From Thiobacillus denitrificans DSM 12475 (GTDB taxonomy: Bacteria > Pseudomonadota > Gammaproteobacteria > Burkholderiales > Thiobacillaceae): a stretch of DNA of 64,000 bases. The DNA lies in the NCBI RefSeq assembly GCF_000376425.1, contig NZ_AQWL01000013.1:1-64000 (forward strand). Reading direction: 5' to 3'. Numbering within the stretch: the stretch's first letter is position 1; each line of letters opens with the position of its first letter. The position numbers were made by a program, and so were the translations under genes. Positions 35,285 to 45,516 of this stretch are shown here, one piece after another. The notes under the pieces were generated by a model. The model was not told where the DNA came from, searched no databases, and worked only from the letters and a program-made list of their open reading frames with translations.

Positions 35285-36652
35285 ATGCTTGAAATCCTGA
35301 TTCTCGCAGCGGGCAAGGGCACCCGCATGCGCTCCGATCTGCCCAAGGTGCTGCATAAGCTGGCGGGCAAATCCCTGCTCGGGCATGTGGTGGATACGGC
35401 CCATGACCTCGGCGCGGCGCAGACCTGCGTAGTGTATGGCTTCGGTGGCGAGGCGGTACCGCAGGCGATGGCTGACGACAAGCTGACGTTTGTGCTTCAG
35501 GCCGAACAGCACGGCACGGGGCATGCAGTGAAGCAGGCGCTGCCGCGACTTTCGGACACCAGCGTGACGCTGGTGCTGTATGGCGACGTTCCGCTGATCC
35601 ATGCCGCCACCTTGCAACCGCTGGTGGCGGCGGCGCAGGCCGGCCGGCTGGGCCTGCTGACGGTCGACCTGGCGCAGCCCGACGGTTATGGCCGCATCGT
35701 GCGCGAGAACGGCAGGGTGGTGCGCATCGTCGAGCACAAGGACGCGACGCCGGCCGAGCGCGCGATTCAGGAAGTCAACACCGGCATCCTTGCGGTGGCG
35801 ACGCGTCGCCTCAAACAATGGATAAACGAACTGAAGAATGAAAATGCGCAGGGTGAGTACTATCTCACCGACATCATCGCGCTGGCGGTGCGCGACGGGG
35901 TGGCAGTCGACACCCACCAGCCGGCATTCGAGTGGGAAGTGCTGGGGGTGAACAGCAAGGCGCAGCTGGCCGGGCTCGAACGCATCCACCAGGACGAGAT
36001 CGCACAGGCGCTGCTCGAGGAGGGCGTGACGCTGATGGACCCGGCACGGCTCGACGTGCGCGGCACCCTGAAGTGCGGGCGCGACGTGGTGATCGATGTC
36101 AATTGTGTGTTTGAAGGACGCGTGGAACTGGGCGATGACGTGCAAGTGGGCGCTAACTGCGTGTTGCGCAACACCCGTGTCGCCAACGGGACGCGGATCG
36201 ACGCCTTTACCCTGGTCGACGATGCCGTCATCGGCGAAGCCAACCGGCTGGGACCGTTTTCACGCATCCGTCCCGGTACCCGGCTTGCGCGCGACGTGCA
36301 CGTCGGCAACTTTGTCGAGATCAAGAACAGCCAGATCGACGACGGTTCCAAGATCAACCACCTGTCCTACGTCGGTGACACCACCATGGGGAAAAAGGTC
36401 AACATCGGCGCCGGCACCATCACCTGCAATTACGACGGCGCGAACAAGCATCGCACGGTAATCGGGGATGAAGTGTTCGTGGGCTCGGACACGCAGCTGG
36501 TGGCACCCGTTACGGTCGGCAAGGGGGCGACGCTGGGCGCCGGCACTACGCTGACCAAGGACGCGCCTGCCGGCGAACTCACCTTGTCGCGGGCGAAGCA
36601 GTTCACCATCGGCGGCTGGAAACGCCCGGCCAAACAGAAAAAGGAAGGCTAA
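35285..36652 (+). CDS. glmU: Bifunctional UDP-N-acetylglucosamine pyrophosphorylase / glucosamine-1-phosphate acetyltransferase
   Basis: A 455-residue cytoplasmic enzyme making UDP-GlcNAc for peptidoglycan and LPS. The N-terminal uridylyltransferase shows [20 protein letters not shown]. The C-terminal left-handed beta helix shows repeated hexapeptides and [18 protein letters not shown] chose ATG at 35285 because family members begin a few residues before ILAAGKG; ATG at 35276 would add three residues. glmS follows directly (2-base gap). Confidence 0.97.
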   Translation: MLEILILAAGKGTRMRSDLPKVLHKLAGKSLLGHVVDTAHDLGAAQTCVVYGFGGEAVPQAMADDKLTFVLQAEQHGTGHAVKQALPRLSDTSVTLVLYGDVPLIHAATLQPLVAAAQAGRLGLLTVDLAQPDGYGRIVRENGRVVRIVEHKDATPAERAIQEVNTGILAVATRRLKQWINELKNENAQGEYYLTDIIALAVRDGVAVDTHQPAFEWEVLGVNSKAQLAGLERIHQDEIAQALLEEGVTLMDPARLDVRGTLKCGRDVVIDVNCVFEGRVELGDDVQVGANCVLRNTRVANGTRIDAFTLVDDAVIGEANRLGPFSRIRPGTRLARDVHVGNFVEIKNSQIDDGSKINHLSYVGDTTMGKKVNIGAGTITCNYDGANKHRTVIGDEVFVGSDTQLVAPVTVGKGATLGAGTTLTKDAPAGELTLSRAKQFTIGGWKRPAKQKKEG

Positions 36653-36654
36653 TC

Positions 36655-38484
36655 ATGTGCGGTATAGTCGGCGCGGTGGCGCAGCGCAACGTCGTTCCTA
36701 TCCTGCTCGAAGGCCTGCGGCGGCTGGAATACCGCGGCTACGACTCGGCGGGCCTGGTCACCGTCAACGGCGGCCTCAAGCGGGTGCGCAGCGTGGGCCG
36801 CGTAGCCGCGCTGGCGGACGACTGCGCGGCGCAGCAGATACACGGCCATCTTGGCATCGCGCATACGCGCTGGGCGACGCACGGCGCGCCGTCGGAAGCC
36901 AATGCGCATCCGCATGTCAGCGGTAGCCTGGCGGTAGTGCATAACGGCATTATCGAGAACCATGAAGCCCTGCGTACCCGGCTCAAGTCCGCCGGGTTTG
37001 CCTTTTCCTCGGAAACCGACACCGAGGTCATCGCGCATCTGGTCAATCTGTATTACCACCAGTCGAAAGACCTGCTCGCGGCCGTGCGTGCCGCGGTAGC
37101 CGAGCTTGAGGGCGCCTATGCCATCGGCGTCGTGAGCGAAGACGCGCCCCATCGGCTGATCTGCGCGCGCAGGGGCAGCCCGCTGCTGATCGGGCTGGGT
37201 ATCGAGGAAAATTTCATTGCTTCCGACGTCTCGGCGCTGCTGCCGGTGACTCAGCGGGTGATGTATCTGGATGAAGGCGATGTCGCCGACATCGGGCTGC
37301 TGGCGGTGACGGTGTACGACGCCGCGGGCAACCGGACCGACCGCAGCGTGCACATCTCCGAGTTGTCGGCCGACATGGCCGAACTTGGCAACTACCGTCA
37401 TTTCATGCAGAAGGAAATCCACGAGCAGCCGCGCGCGCTGACCGATACCCTGCTGACCGCGGTGGCACAGGATCATATCCAGCCCGAATGGTTCGGCTTC
37501 GACGCCGCCGAGGTGCTGGCCAGGGTAAACGCGGTGACTTTCCTCGCCTGTGGCACCAGCTTCCATGCGGCGAAAGTGGCCACGTACTGGCTGGAAGAGA
37601 TCGCGGGGATTCCGGCGCATGCGGAAATCGCCAGCGAATACCGTTATCGCACGTCGGTGCCCAATCCCGATGCGCTCGTCGTCACCATCTCGCAGTCGGG
37701 CGAAACCGCCGACACGCTGGCGGCGCTGAACCACGCCAGGGAACTGGGCCAGGACAAGACGCTGACCATCTGCAACGTGCCCGAATCGGCGCTTACCCGC
37801 GCATCGCGGCTGAAATTCCTCACCCGTGCCGGCCCGGAGATCGGCGTTGCCTCGACCAAGGCCTTCACCACCCAACTCGCCGCTCTGTTCCTGCTGACCC
37901 TGGTGCTGGCCAAGCTGCGCGGCCGCCTCACCGCGCAGCAGGAAGCCGCACACCTGGCGGCGCTGCGCAGCCTGCCGAATAAGGTGCAGCAGGTGCTGGC
38001 GCTGGAGCCGCAGGTCGAAGCCTGGTCGCAGCGCTTCGCCAACAAGCAGCACGCGCTGTTCCTCGGCCGCGGCGTGCATTATCCGATCGCCCTTGAAGGC
38101 GCGCTGAAGCTGAAGGAGATTTCCTACATCCACGCCGAAGCCTACCCGGCGGGTGAGTTGAAACACGGCCCGCTGGCGCTGGTGGACGAGGACATGCCGG
38201 TGATCGCCATCGCCCCCAACGACCAGCTGATCGAAAAGCTGAAGTCGAATCTGCAGGAAGTGCGCGCGCGCGGCGGTGAACTGTATGTGTTCGCCGACGG
38301 CGACGTGCACATTGAGGAGTCGGCCTTCGTGCACGTCATCAAACTGCCCGGTGGCCGCAACGGCGCCCTGTCGCCAATTCTGCATACCGTGACGCTGCAG
38401 ATGCTGTCGTATCACGCCGCCCTGCAAAAAGGCACTGACGTGGACAAGCCGCGCAACCTGGCGAAATCGGTAACCGTGGAGTGA
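36655..38484 (+). CDS. glmS: Glutamine-fructose-6-phosphate aminotransferase (isomerizing)
   Basis: A 609-residue enzyme that commits fructose-6-phosphate to amino-sugar synthesis. The glutaminase domain begins [12 protein letters not shown] with the nucleophile Cys2. Two SIS isomerase domains follow ([49 protein letters not shown]). The C-terminal LAKSVTVE is the catalytic tail. No glmS ribozyme fits in the 2-base gap to glmU. Confidence 0.98.
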   Translation: MCGIVGAVAQRNVVPILLEGLRRLEYRGYDSAGLVTVNGGLKRVRSVGRVAALADDCAAQQIHGHLGIAHTRWATHGAPSEANAHPHVSGSLAVVHNGIIENHEALRTRLKSAGFAFSSETDTEVIAHLVNLYYHQSKDLLAAVRAAVAELEGAYAIGVVSEDAPHRLICARRGSPLLIGLGIEENFIASDVSALLPVTQRVMYLDEGDVADIGLLAVTVYDAAGNRTDRSVHISELSADMAELGNYRHFMQKEIHEQPRALTDTLLTAVAQDHIQPEWFGFDAAEVLARVNAVTFLACGTSFHAAKVATYWLEEIAGIPAHAEIASEYRYRTSVPNPDALVVTISQSGETADTLAALNHARELGQDKTLTICNVPESALTRASRLKFLTRAGPEIGVASTKAFTTQLAALFLLTLVLAKLRGRLTAQQEAAHLAALRSLPNKVQQVLALEPQVEAWSQRFANKQHALFLGRGVHYPIALEGALKLKEISYIHAEAYPAGELKHGPLALVDEDMPVIAIAPNDQLIEKLKSNLQEVRARGGELYVFADGDVHIEESAFVHVIKLPGGRNGALSPILHTVTLQMLSYHAALQKGTDVDKPRNLAKSVTVE

Positions 38485-38493
38485 GGCCGGAGA

Positions 38494-38517
38494 TCCGCGG
38501 CGCATCCGTGCTGCGGA
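38494..38517. terminator. Weak hairpin between convergent glmS and the regulator gene
   Basis: An 8-bp stem (TCCGCGGC / GCTGCGGA, one G-U pair) with an 8-base loop sits in the 48-base gap between convergent genes. There is no U-tract. Confidence 0.35.
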
Positions 38518-38532
38518 ATCGAATGGTGCGGC

Positions 38533-39165
38533 TCAGTGCCGCTTGTGGTCTTCCTTCAGCGCCAGAGTGGCGACCTGGACCCGGTTGCGCAAGCCGAGTT
38601 TTTCCATGATGTTGCGCAGGTGATTGCGCACGGTGTTTTCGGACAGGGTCATCTTGTAGGCGATGGCTTTGTTCGACAGTCCTTCCTTCACGTGGTCGAC
38701 GATTTCCATTTCGCGCGCGGTCAGCGCGGACAGCGCGCTGTTATTGAGTTCGCCGCGCGCCATCTTCTGCATGATGTTGAGCGGGAAGCTGCTCTGGCCG
38801 TCGCATACGCTGCGAAGCGCTGCCAACACCTGGTCGGGTTCGCTGGATTTGATGACGTAGCCATCGACGCCGGACGAGATGGCTTCGGAGATTTCCTCGT
38901 CGGAATCGGCAATGGTGAGCATGATGACCTTGATGCCGAGGTCGCGCAGGTCGGAGACGAGATCCAGACCGTCCGCATCGGGCAGCGACCGGTCGAGCAG
39001 CGCGGCATCGGCCCGGTTGCCTGCCGCCAGCCAAGCGCGCAGTTCAGCGGCGTTGGCCAGCTGCGCGGTCAGGGTCAGGTCCGGTTCCTGCTGGATATAG
39101 CCCGCCACGCCCATACGCAGGAGCGGGTGGTCGTCGATGAGGATGATGTTCAAAGGGGCTGGCAT
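38533..39165 (-). CDS. NarL/FixJ-type response regulator (orphan)
   Basis: A 210-residue two-domain regulator. Receiver (about 1-125): the acidic pair in LIDDHPLL, phospho-acceptor Asp in ALLDRSLPDADG, and Lys in YVIKSS are all present. Output: LuxR-type helix-turn-helix (about 145-205) with LTAREMEIVDHVKEGLSNKAI and NTVRNHLRNIMEKL. No histidine kinase gene is adjacent, so its partner is unknown. It follows the SDR gene by 49 bases and may be co-transcribed with it. Confidence 0.88.
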   Translation of the reverse strand: MPAPLNIILIDDHPLLRMGVAGYIQQEPDLTLTAQLANAAELRAWLAAGNRADAALLDRSLPDADGLDLVSDLRDLGIKVIMLTIADSDEEISEAISSGVDGYVIKSSEPDQVLAALRSVCDGQSSFPLNIMQKMARGELNNSALSALTAREMEIVDHVKEGLSNKAIAYKMTLSENTVRNHLRNIMEKLGLRNRVQVATLALKEDHKRH

Positions 39166-39214
39166 CGGTGTTCCGCGGAGGGTGTGTGGCTGCCGTCAGG
39201 CAGGCGCTTCGCCA

Positions 39215-39979
39215 TTATGTCGGCAAGCCGCGCGGCTTGCGCGGGGCTTTCTCGAATATTAAATCATAGACCGGGTTCGGTAGCCATTTCATCGCGCGCG
39301 CAGCCCACGCCATCTGCCAGGGAATGACAGTGTAGGAACGCCGCCGCGCAATGCAGTGCGCCACCCTGGCCGCCGCCGTCCGTGCGTCCATCTTGAACGG
39401 CATGGCATAGGAATTGACGCGCGTCATCGGGGTGTCGATGTAGCCGGGCGCAACGGTGACGACGGCGATGCCGCGCGCTTTCAGTTCCAGCCGCAGCGCT
39501 TCGAGGTAGACGGTGGCGGCGGCTTTCGATGCCGAGTAGGCGCCGCCGCCCGGCAGGCCGCGCACCCCGGCCACGCTAGAAATCGCGCACAGCACGCCGC
39601 CGTTCGATTGCATGGCGGCGATGAAGGGCTGGAAGGTGTGCACCAGCCCCAGCACGTTGGCGTCCATCACGGCACGGAACACCGGCGCGTCAGCAGCTTC
39701 CTCGGTGAGGGTGCCGATGCTGATGCCCGCTGCGGCAATCACGATGTCGGGTACGCCGATATCGTTCAAGAAAGTCCCGGCCGCGTTCTGCATGGTGGCG
39801 GCATCGCAGACGTCGGCCTGATACAGCCGCGCGTCCAGCCCGGCGGCGGTGTCCTGCAAGCCAGCCAGGCGGCGCCCGGCCAGTCCCAGCTGCGCGCCTG
39901 ACGCACCGTAGTGCCGGGCCAGCGCTGCGCCCAGGCCGGAACTGGCGCCGGTGATGAAAACCCGCAACGGGGAGCTCAC
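39215..39979 (-). CDS. Short-chain dehydrogenase/reductase
   Basis: A 254-residue NAD(P)-dependent oxidoreductase of the classical SDR type. The nucleotide motif TGASSGLGAALARHYG is at the N terminus, with the strand AAAGIS and the catalytic YSASKAA (Tyr-x-x-x-Lys). The substrate cannot be predicted. It lies 54 bases after dsbA on the same strand. Confidence 0.88.
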   Translation of the reverse strand: MSSPLRVFITGASSGLGAALARHYGASGAQLGLAGRRLAGLQDTAAGLDARLYQADVCDAATMQNAAGTFLNDIGVPDIVIAAAGISIGTLTEEAADAPVFRAVMDANVLGLVHTFQPFIAAMQSNGGVLCAISSVAGVRGLPGGGAYSASKAAATVYLEALRLELKARGIAVVTVAPGYIDTPMTRVNSYAMPFKMDARTAAARVAHCIARRRSYTVIPWQMAWAARAMKWLPNPVYDLIFEKAPRKPRGLPT

Positions 39980-40033
39980 GCTGGCGAAGGGTTTAGCTCA
40001 AACCCGCGGCGGCCGCACGCATCAGGCACTGCG

Positions 40034-40687
40034 CTATCTGGCGGCTTTCTTGCCGCTGCGCTCGGCGCGCGCCTTGACGATGAGCTGGTCGAGCACTTCG
40101 AACAGGCGCGGTTCGCTGCCGGCCATCGACTGCGAGGTGGTGTATTTGCCATCGATGATGAAAGCCGGCACGCCGTTGATGCCGTAGGTGGCAGCAAGCC
40201 GCGCGCCCTGCGTAGCCTTGGATTGCGTGGAGAAGGAGTTGTAGATCGCCTCGAATTTCTTGCGGTCGACGCCCTGTTTGGCGATCCAGCCGCCCAGCAC
40301 CGCCGGGTCGTTGAGATTGATTTCTTCCACATGGTAGGCGTCGAACACCTTGTTGTGCAGCTTGCCAAGAAGGTTCATCTGCTCCAGCGTGTAGTAGAGC
40401 TTGGCGCCGGGCATCCAGTCGTCCCGGAATACCGCCGGCACGCGGCGAACCTGCGCATCCCTGGGCAGCGTCTTCAGCCAGGCGGTGAGGCCGGGCTCCA
40501 GCTGGAAGCAGTGCGGGCAGCGGTACCAGAAGAACTCCAGCACTTCGACCTTGTTGCCGGTGGTGACCGGCTGCGCGTTGCTCAAGCGGGTGTAATCGCG
40601 GCCTTCGACAGCGGCATTCGGGGCGGCAAAAGCGGACAAGGACAATACGGCGGCGGCCAGCATGGCCAATGCGCGGGTGAACATCAA
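40034..40687 (-). CDS. dsbA: Thiol:disulfide interchange protein DsbA
   Basis: A 217-residue periplasmic oxidase that introduces disulfides into exported proteins. A signal peptide of about 22 residues ends at SAFAAP. The active site is CPHC in EFFWYRCPHCFQLEPGL, and the cis-Pro region GVPAFIIDGKY is present. The start overlaps the SPOR gene end by 4 bases. ATG at 40687 or 40684 would both serve. Confidence 0.94.
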   Translation of the reverse strand: MMFTRALAMLAAAVLSLSAFAAPNAAVEGRDYTRLSNAQPVTTGNKVEVLEFFWYRCPHCFQLEPGLTAWLKTLPRDAQVRRVPAVFRDDWMPGAKLYYTLEQMNLLGKLHNKVFDAYHVEEINLNDPAVLGGWIAKQGVDRKKFEAIYNSFSTQSKATQGARLAATYGINGVPAFIIDGKYTTSQSMAGSEPRLFEVLDQLIVKARAERSGKKAAR

Positions 40688-41235
40688 GGCGTCTCCTGTG
40701 GGGTGGGAACTTCTTTGACCAGTGTGGCCGGGATATTGTTCTGCGTCAGCAGGCTGCGGGTGCGGTTGACTTCGTCCATGGCCCGGAAGGGGCCGACACG
40801 CACCCGGTGGAATACGCCCTTGTCGCCGAGGTCGCTGGTCTGGATGGCGGTTTCGATGCCGAGCAGGGCCAGTTGCGCTTTCAGATTGTCGGCATCGGCC
40901 GGGTTCTGGAACGCGCCGGCCTGCAGGTAATACAGGGGCGAGGCCGCTGCGCTATCCGCTGCGGGCGGCAGTGGGCCGGGGGACGCATCGCCGGGCAGCA
41001 CTTTGTAGAAGTCGAAGCTGGGCGCGGCCTCCGGCGTGGCGGGTACGGCAGGCGCGGCGGGCGTTGACTTGGCCGGCGCCGATTCCGGCGCGGCGAACCT
41101 GAAAGGGTTGTTGCCGGTGATCCACAGCGCCACGCCCACGGCAAGCACCGCGCCGACGATGAGGCCGATCAGCACGCCGGTGAAAATGGAACTGCCGCCG
41201 GAGCGGCCGGACTTGCGGGATGCGGGTTTTGCCAT
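40684..41235 (-). CDS. SPOR-domain membrane protein (FtsN-like)
   Basis: A 183-residue protein with a short basic cytoplasmic N terminus (KPASRKSGRSGG), one membrane helix (about 17-42), an Ala/Pro-rich periplasmic linker, and a C-terminal SPOR domain (about 105-178). SPOR motifs include YYLQAGAFQNPADADNLKAQ and HRVRVGPFR. SPOR binds denuded septal peptidoglycan, so a role in cell division is likely. It lies 2 bases after argS and overlaps dsbA by 4, as in other betaproteobacteria. Confidence 0.9.
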   Translation of the reverse strand: MAKPASRKSGRSGGSSIFTGVLIGLIVGAVLAVGVALWITGNNPFRFAAPESAPAKSTPAAPAVPATPEAAPSFDFYKVLPGDASPGPLPPAADSAAASPLYYLQAGAFQNPADADNLKAQLALLGIETAIQTSDLGDKGVFHRVRVGPFRAMDEVNRTRSLLTQNNIPATLVKEVPTPQETP

Positions 41236-41237
41236 AC

Positions 41238-42911
41238 TTACATTTTCTCCGGGGCGGATACGCCGAGCAAGGCCAGGCCGTTGACGATCGCAATGCGGGT
41301 GGCGTCGGCCAGCGCGAGGCGGGCGAGTTTCGTCGTCACCTCGTCGACCAGGAATTTCTCGGCGTTGTACCAGGCGTGGAAATCGCCCGCCAGCGTTTGC
41401 AGGTAATGCACCAGCAGGTGCGGCGCCAGTTCGCGTGCGGCGGTGGCGACGACTTCCGGGTATTCGGCCAGGCGCTGCAGCAGCACGAGTTCATGCGACG
41501 CGGTCAGCGGCGCGAGGTCGGCGCTGTCGAGCGCGGCGGCCTGCCCGCCCCATTCTTCGAACACCCGGCAAATCCGGGCATGGGCATACTGCACGTAGTA
41601 CACCGGGTTGTCGTTGTTCCTGGCGAGCGCGAGATCGACGTCGAACACATATTCGGTGTCGGCCTTGCGCGACAGCAGGAAGAAGCGCACCGCGTCCTTG
41701 CTGGTCCATTCGATGAGGTCGCGCAGGGTGACGTAGCTGCCGGCGCGCTTGGAGATCTTCACTTCCTCGCCGCCGCGCATGACGCGCACCATGGTGTGCA
41801 GCAGATAGTCCGGATAGCCTTCGGGGATGCCGACGTTGGCTGCCTGCAGGCCGGCGCGCACCCGCGCGATGGTGCCGTGGTGGTCGGTGCCCTGGATATT
41901 GATCGCGCGCTCGAAACCGCGCTCCCACTTGGCGATGTGATAGGCGACGTCGGGCACGAAATAGGTGTAGGTGCCGTCGGACTTCTTCATCACGCGGTCC
42001 TTGTCGTCGCCGTAGTCGGTGGTTCTGAGCCACAGCGCGCCGTCCTGCTCGTAGGTCTTGCCGGCGTCGACGAGCTTGCCCACCGTCGCTTCGACGCGGC
42101 CGTCGATATACAGGCTCGATTCCAGGTAGTAGTGGTCGAAGCGCACCGCGAAGGCCTTGAGGTCGAGGTCCTGCTCGTGGCGCAGGTAGGCGACGGCGAA
42201 CTGACGGATCGAGTCGAGGTCGTCGGCGTCGCCCGACGCGGTGAATGTGCGGTCGTCCGACTTCACCGTCTTTCCGGCCAGGAAGTCGGCCGCGATGTCG
42301 GCGATGTAGTCACCGTTGTAGGCCGCTTCCAGCCATTCGGCGTCACCCGGCTTCAGGCCCTTCGCCCGCGCCTGCACGCTGTTGGCGAGCGTGGCGATCT
42401 GCACCCCGGCGTCGTTGTAGTAGAACTCGCGATGCACGTCCCAGCCCTGCGCCGCGTACAGGTTGCAGATGGCGTCACCGAGCGCGCCCTGGCGGCCATG
42501 GCCGACGTGCAGCGGACCGGTCGGGTTGGCGGAAACGAACTCGACCAGCATCCTGTGACCGATACCCGCATCGCCGCGGCCGAATTGCGCGCCGGCCGCA
42601 CGGATCTGCGGCACGAGGCCGTGCCAGGCGGCGGGCGCGAGATGGAAGTTGATGAAGCCAGCGCCGGCGATTTCCGCCCTGGCGATCAGTGGCGATTTCG
42701 GCAGTTCGGTGAGGAGCAGCTGCGCCAGTTCGCGCGGGTTCTTCTTCAGCGGACGCGCCAGCTGCATCGCCGCGTTGCTGGAAAAATCGCCGTGGGCGGG
42801 GTTTTTCGGACGTTCGATCTCGAGGCTGACCGCGGCGTCGGGCGCCACCGTTTCGAGGGCTTCGCCGATCAGCAGGGCGATCTGTTCTTTAAGCGGATGG
42901 GTGTCGGACAT
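41238..42911 (-). CDS. argS: Arginyl-tRNA synthetase
   Basis: A 557-residue class I aminoacyl-tRNA synthetase. The HIGH-like motif is in [20 protein letters not shown], and the KMSKS-equivalent is [13 protein letters not shown]. The N-terminal tRNA-binding and C-terminal DALR anticodon domains are present. The start [19 protein letters not shown] fits the family. It lies 84 bases after priA. Confidence 0.97.
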   Translation of the reverse strand: MSDTHPLKEQIALLIGEALETVAPDAAVSLEIERPKNPAHGDFSSNAAMQLARPLKKNPRELAQLLLTELPKSPLIARAEIAGAGFINFHLAPAAWHGLVPQIRAAGAQFGRGDAGIGHRMLVEFVSANPTGPLHVGHGRQGALGDAICNLYAAQGWDVHREFYYNDAGVQIATLANSVQARAKGLKPGDAEWLEAAYNGDYIADIAADFLAGKTVKSDDRTFTASGDADDLDSIRQFAVAYLRHEQDLDLKAFAVRFDHYYLESSLYIDGRVEATVGKLVDAGKTYEQDGALWLRTTDYGDDKDRVMKKSDGTYTYFVPDVAYHIAKWERGFERAINIQGTDHHGTIARVRAGLQAANVGIPEGYPDYLLHTMVRVMRGGEEVKISKRAGSYVTLRDLIEWTSKDAVRFFLLSRKADTEYVFDVDLALARNNDNPVYYVQYAHARICRVFEEWGGQAAALDSADLAPLTASHELVLLQRLAEYPEVVATAARELAPHLLVHYLQTLAGDFHAWYNAEKFLVDEVTTKLARLALADATRIAIVNGLALLGVSAPEKM

Positions 42912-42995
42912 GATTACAAAGAGGAGGGAGCAAGCCGCGCATCCTCAGTGTTCGGAAATGGGTAGTCGGCGATTATAAGCGCCGCGCGCGAGGCA

Positions 42996-45179
42996 TCAAA
43001 ACACCAGGGGATCGATATCGAGCGACCAGCGCGCCACGCGTGGCCGGATGTCGTCGAGTCGAGGCCGCCAGTCGCGTACGAAGGCCTGCAGTGCCTGACG
43101 CGAGGCCGACTGCACCAGCAGCTGCGCACGTTCCAGGTTGGCCACGCGCGCCATCGGCGCCGGGATGGCGCTGAACACGCTGACGCCGGCGCTTTCGGGC
43201 GCCAGCGTCGCGGCGCGCTGCAGGAAGGCCAGCGCCGTGTCCATGGCGGTGGCCTCGGCGCGCAACAGTACTTGTCGGGTGACGGGCGGCAGTTCGAGTT
43301 GGCGGCGCTCGGCCAGCAGTTCGCGCGCATAGCCGGGATAGTCGTGGCGCTGCAGGTAGCGGAACAGCGGATGGTCCGGGAAGGCGGTCTGGATCAGCAC
43401 GCGGCCGGGCTTGTCGGCGCGCCCGGCACGTCCCGCCACCTGCATCAGCTGGGCGAACAGGCGTTCGGTGGCGCGGAAGTCGGGGCTATAGAGCGCACCG
43501 TCGGTGTCGAGGATCAGCGCCAGCGTCATGTCGGGAAAGTCGTGGCCCTTCGCCAGCATCTGCGTGCCGACCAGAATGTCGACCTCGCGTGCCCGCACCG
43601 ATTCGCCGAGCGCTGTCCAGGCGCGCGGCCGCATGGTGTCACGGTCGATGCGGCGGATGCGCGCGGCGGGCAGCAGGGCGGCGAGCGTTTCCTCCAGCCG
43701 CTGGGTGCCTTGGCCGAGCGGCTTGAGATCAGGATTGCCGCAGCCTGGACACTCGGCCGGGATGCGCGTCTCGAATCCGCAGTGGTGGCACTTCAGGCGG
43801 TGCGCAGTACGGTGCAGCACCAGCCGTGCCGAGCAGCGCGGGCAGGGCGACACCCAGGCGCAGCTCGGGCAGTATAGCGCCGGCGCGTAGCCGCGCCGGT
43901 TGAGGAAGACCAGGCTCTGCTCGCCGCGCGCCAGCGTGTCGGCCAGCGCCTGCAAGGCGGGGCGGGTGAGGCCGTTGTCGAGCGGGATGTGTTTCAGGTC
44001 GACCAGCTCGATGTCCGGCAGCCGGGCCTGGCTGATGGCGCGCTGCTTCAGTTCGATTAGTTGATAGCGCCCATTCAGGGCCTGGGCGTAGCTTTCCAGC
44101 GACGGCGTGGCCGAGCCGAGCACCACGGGGACATCGGCCTGCTTGCCGCGCGCGATGGCGACGTCGCGCGCCGAATAGCGCAGTCCATCCTGCTGTTTGA
44201 ACGAGCCGTCGTGCTCCTCGTCCACTACGATCAGCCCCAGCCGTGGCAAGGGCGCGAATACCGACAGCCGGGTGCCGAGCAGCAGATCGCAGCCGGGCGC
44301 GGCGAGCCAGTTTTCGGTGCGCGCGGTTTCGCCGAGGCCGCTGTGCAGGGCGGCGATAGGGCGTCCGGGAAAGCGGCGGCGGAAATGCCGCTCCAGTTGC
44401 GGGGTGAGGGCAATTTCGGGAATCAGCACCAATGCCTGTTTATTCGCCGCCAGTACCGCGTCGATCAGGCGCATATACAGCTCGGTCTTACCGCTGCCGG
44501 TGACACCGTGGACCAGGTGCACGCCGAACTGCGCGAGCGCAGGCAGTAGGCGGTCGAGCGCTGCCTGCTGCTCGGCGGTCGCGGCAGGTGCCGGGGAAGG
44601 GTCGCTGCGCAGCAGCGGATCGTCCGCCGCGCTGCCCGTCGCCTGCGGCGGCAGCCGCGCCCATGCGGCCCAGCCGGCGGCGACCAGCGCGGCCGCGTGG
44701 CGGCCCTGCTTCTGCGCACGCAAGCGGTCGCGCGTCTGCGGCGCCGCGCGCAAGGCGTCGAGCAGCGCGCGTTGTGCCCTGGCGCGTGCGGCGGGTTGCG
44801 CCGCCCGCCCGGCTTCGGTCAGCAGCAGCCAGGGGGTTCCGGCAACGAACGGCGTGGCGTTGCGCAGGCGCGGCGGCAGCGTGGCCAGCAGGATCGCGCC
44901 CAGCGGGTAGTGGTAATAATCGGCGCAAAACTGCGCCAGGCGGAGGATGTCGGGAGACAGCGCGGGGCGATCGTCCAGCACGCGGATCAGATGGCGCAGC
45001 TTGCCGGCCTCGACGGCGCTGTCTGCGGCCGTGCCTAGCGCGACGCCGACCTGGCGGGTGCGGCCGAACGGGACTTCGACCAGGCTGCCTGGCGGCACCG
45101 CAGCAAGACCGTCCGGCAGGCGGTAATCGAACAACCGGTGGAGCGGCGTATCGAGCGCGACCTGAAGGATGGACAGCAT
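42996..45179 (-). CDS. priA: Primosomal protein N' (PriA helicase)
   Basis: A 727-residue replication-restart helicase that reloads DnaB at stalled forks. The N-terminal 3'-DNA-binding domain leads to Walker A GVTGSGKTELYM and the DEEH box VDEEHDGSFKQQ. Zinc-binding cysteines lie in CPSCAWVSPCPRCSARL and CHHCGFETRIPAECPGCG. The helicase C-terminal part ends with LDIDPLVF. The 337-base upstream gap holds two consensus DnaA boxes. Confidence 0.97.
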   Translation of the reverse strand: MLSILQVALDTPLHRLFDYRLPDGLAAVPPGSLVEVPFGRTRQVGVALGTAADSAVEAGKLRHLIRVLDDRPALSPDILRLAQFCADYYHYPLGAILLATLPPRLRNATPFVAGTPWLLLTEAGRAAQPAARARAQRALLDALRAAPQTRDRLRAQKQGRHAAALVAAGWAAWARLPPQATGSAADDPLLRSDPSPAPAATAEQQAALDRLLPALAQFGVHLVHGVTGSGKTELYMRLIDAVLAANKQALVLIPEIALTPQLERHFRRRFPGRPIAALHSGLGETARTENWLAAPGCDLLLGTRLSVFAPLPRLGLIVVDEEHDGSFKQQDGLRYSARDVAIARGKQADVPVVLGSATPSLESYAQALNGRYQLIELKQRAISQARLPDIELVDLKHIPLDNGLTRPALQALADTLARGEQSLVFLNRRGYAPALYCPSCAWVSPCPRCSARLVLHRTAHRLKCHHCGFETRIPAECPGCGNPDLKPLGQGTQRLEETLAALLPAARIRRIDRDTMRPRAWTALGESVRAREVDILVGTQMLAKGHDFPDMTLALILDTDGALYSPDFRATERLFAQLMQVAGRAGRADKPGRVLIQTAFPDHPLFRYLQRHDYPGYARELLAERRQLELPPVTRQVLLRAEATAMDTALAFLQRAATLAPESAGVSVFSAIPAPMARVANLERAQLLVQSASRQALQAFVRDWRPRLDDIRPRVARWSLDIDPLVF

Positions 45180-45516
45180 CAGTTAGTGGCGAATCTTGGT
45201 TGAGTGTTCGTAAAAATCAACTAGGTAGCTGTTATAAAAGACGTATTTGATATTTTCCACGCAGGCTGTGGATAATTGTGTGGGTGATTCGTGTCAATCG
45301 CTCCCAAACGCCCGTATTCAGGCGGGTCGGCGTCGCCGGCTAAAAAGTAGGCAATTCGGTAAGTTTTTAATTTTCATGGACTTACAAACGAGGCTTGGCT
45401 GTCAAGCGTTTAACGCAAAAAAATCTCGTCAACGCCAAAACTGTGCATAAGTAATACTGCTTTTAGCTAAAAGTCGCCCCTTGCGCACCGTGCTGATGCG
45501 CAAGGCCTTGTTTACT
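45180..45516. other. AT-rich gap upstream of priA with two DnaA boxes
   Basis: No gene is seen here. Two boxes match TTATNCACA perfectly in the same orientation: TGTGGATAA at 45267-45275 and TGTGCATAA at 45442-45450. The first lies 88 bases upstream of the priA start. The region also has A/T runs, unlike its GC-rich neighbours. It should contain the priA promoter. Confidence 0.6.
45479..45505 (-). terminator. Hairpin after the Tim44-like gene
   Basis: A 9-bp stem (CCTTGCGCA / TGCGCAAGG) lies 12 bases past the minus-strand stop. A short TTTT follows about 6 bases downstream on that strand, so termination is plausible but not strong. Confidence 0.5.

Noticed and set aside
36640-36660. glmS ribozyme or GlmY/GlmZ-type regulation
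   Set aside because: The glmU-glmS gap is only 2 bases, and no sRNA-like element or sigma-54 promoter was seen nearby.
41220-42965. 581-codon plus-strand open frame opposite argS
   Set aside because: Shadow of argS.
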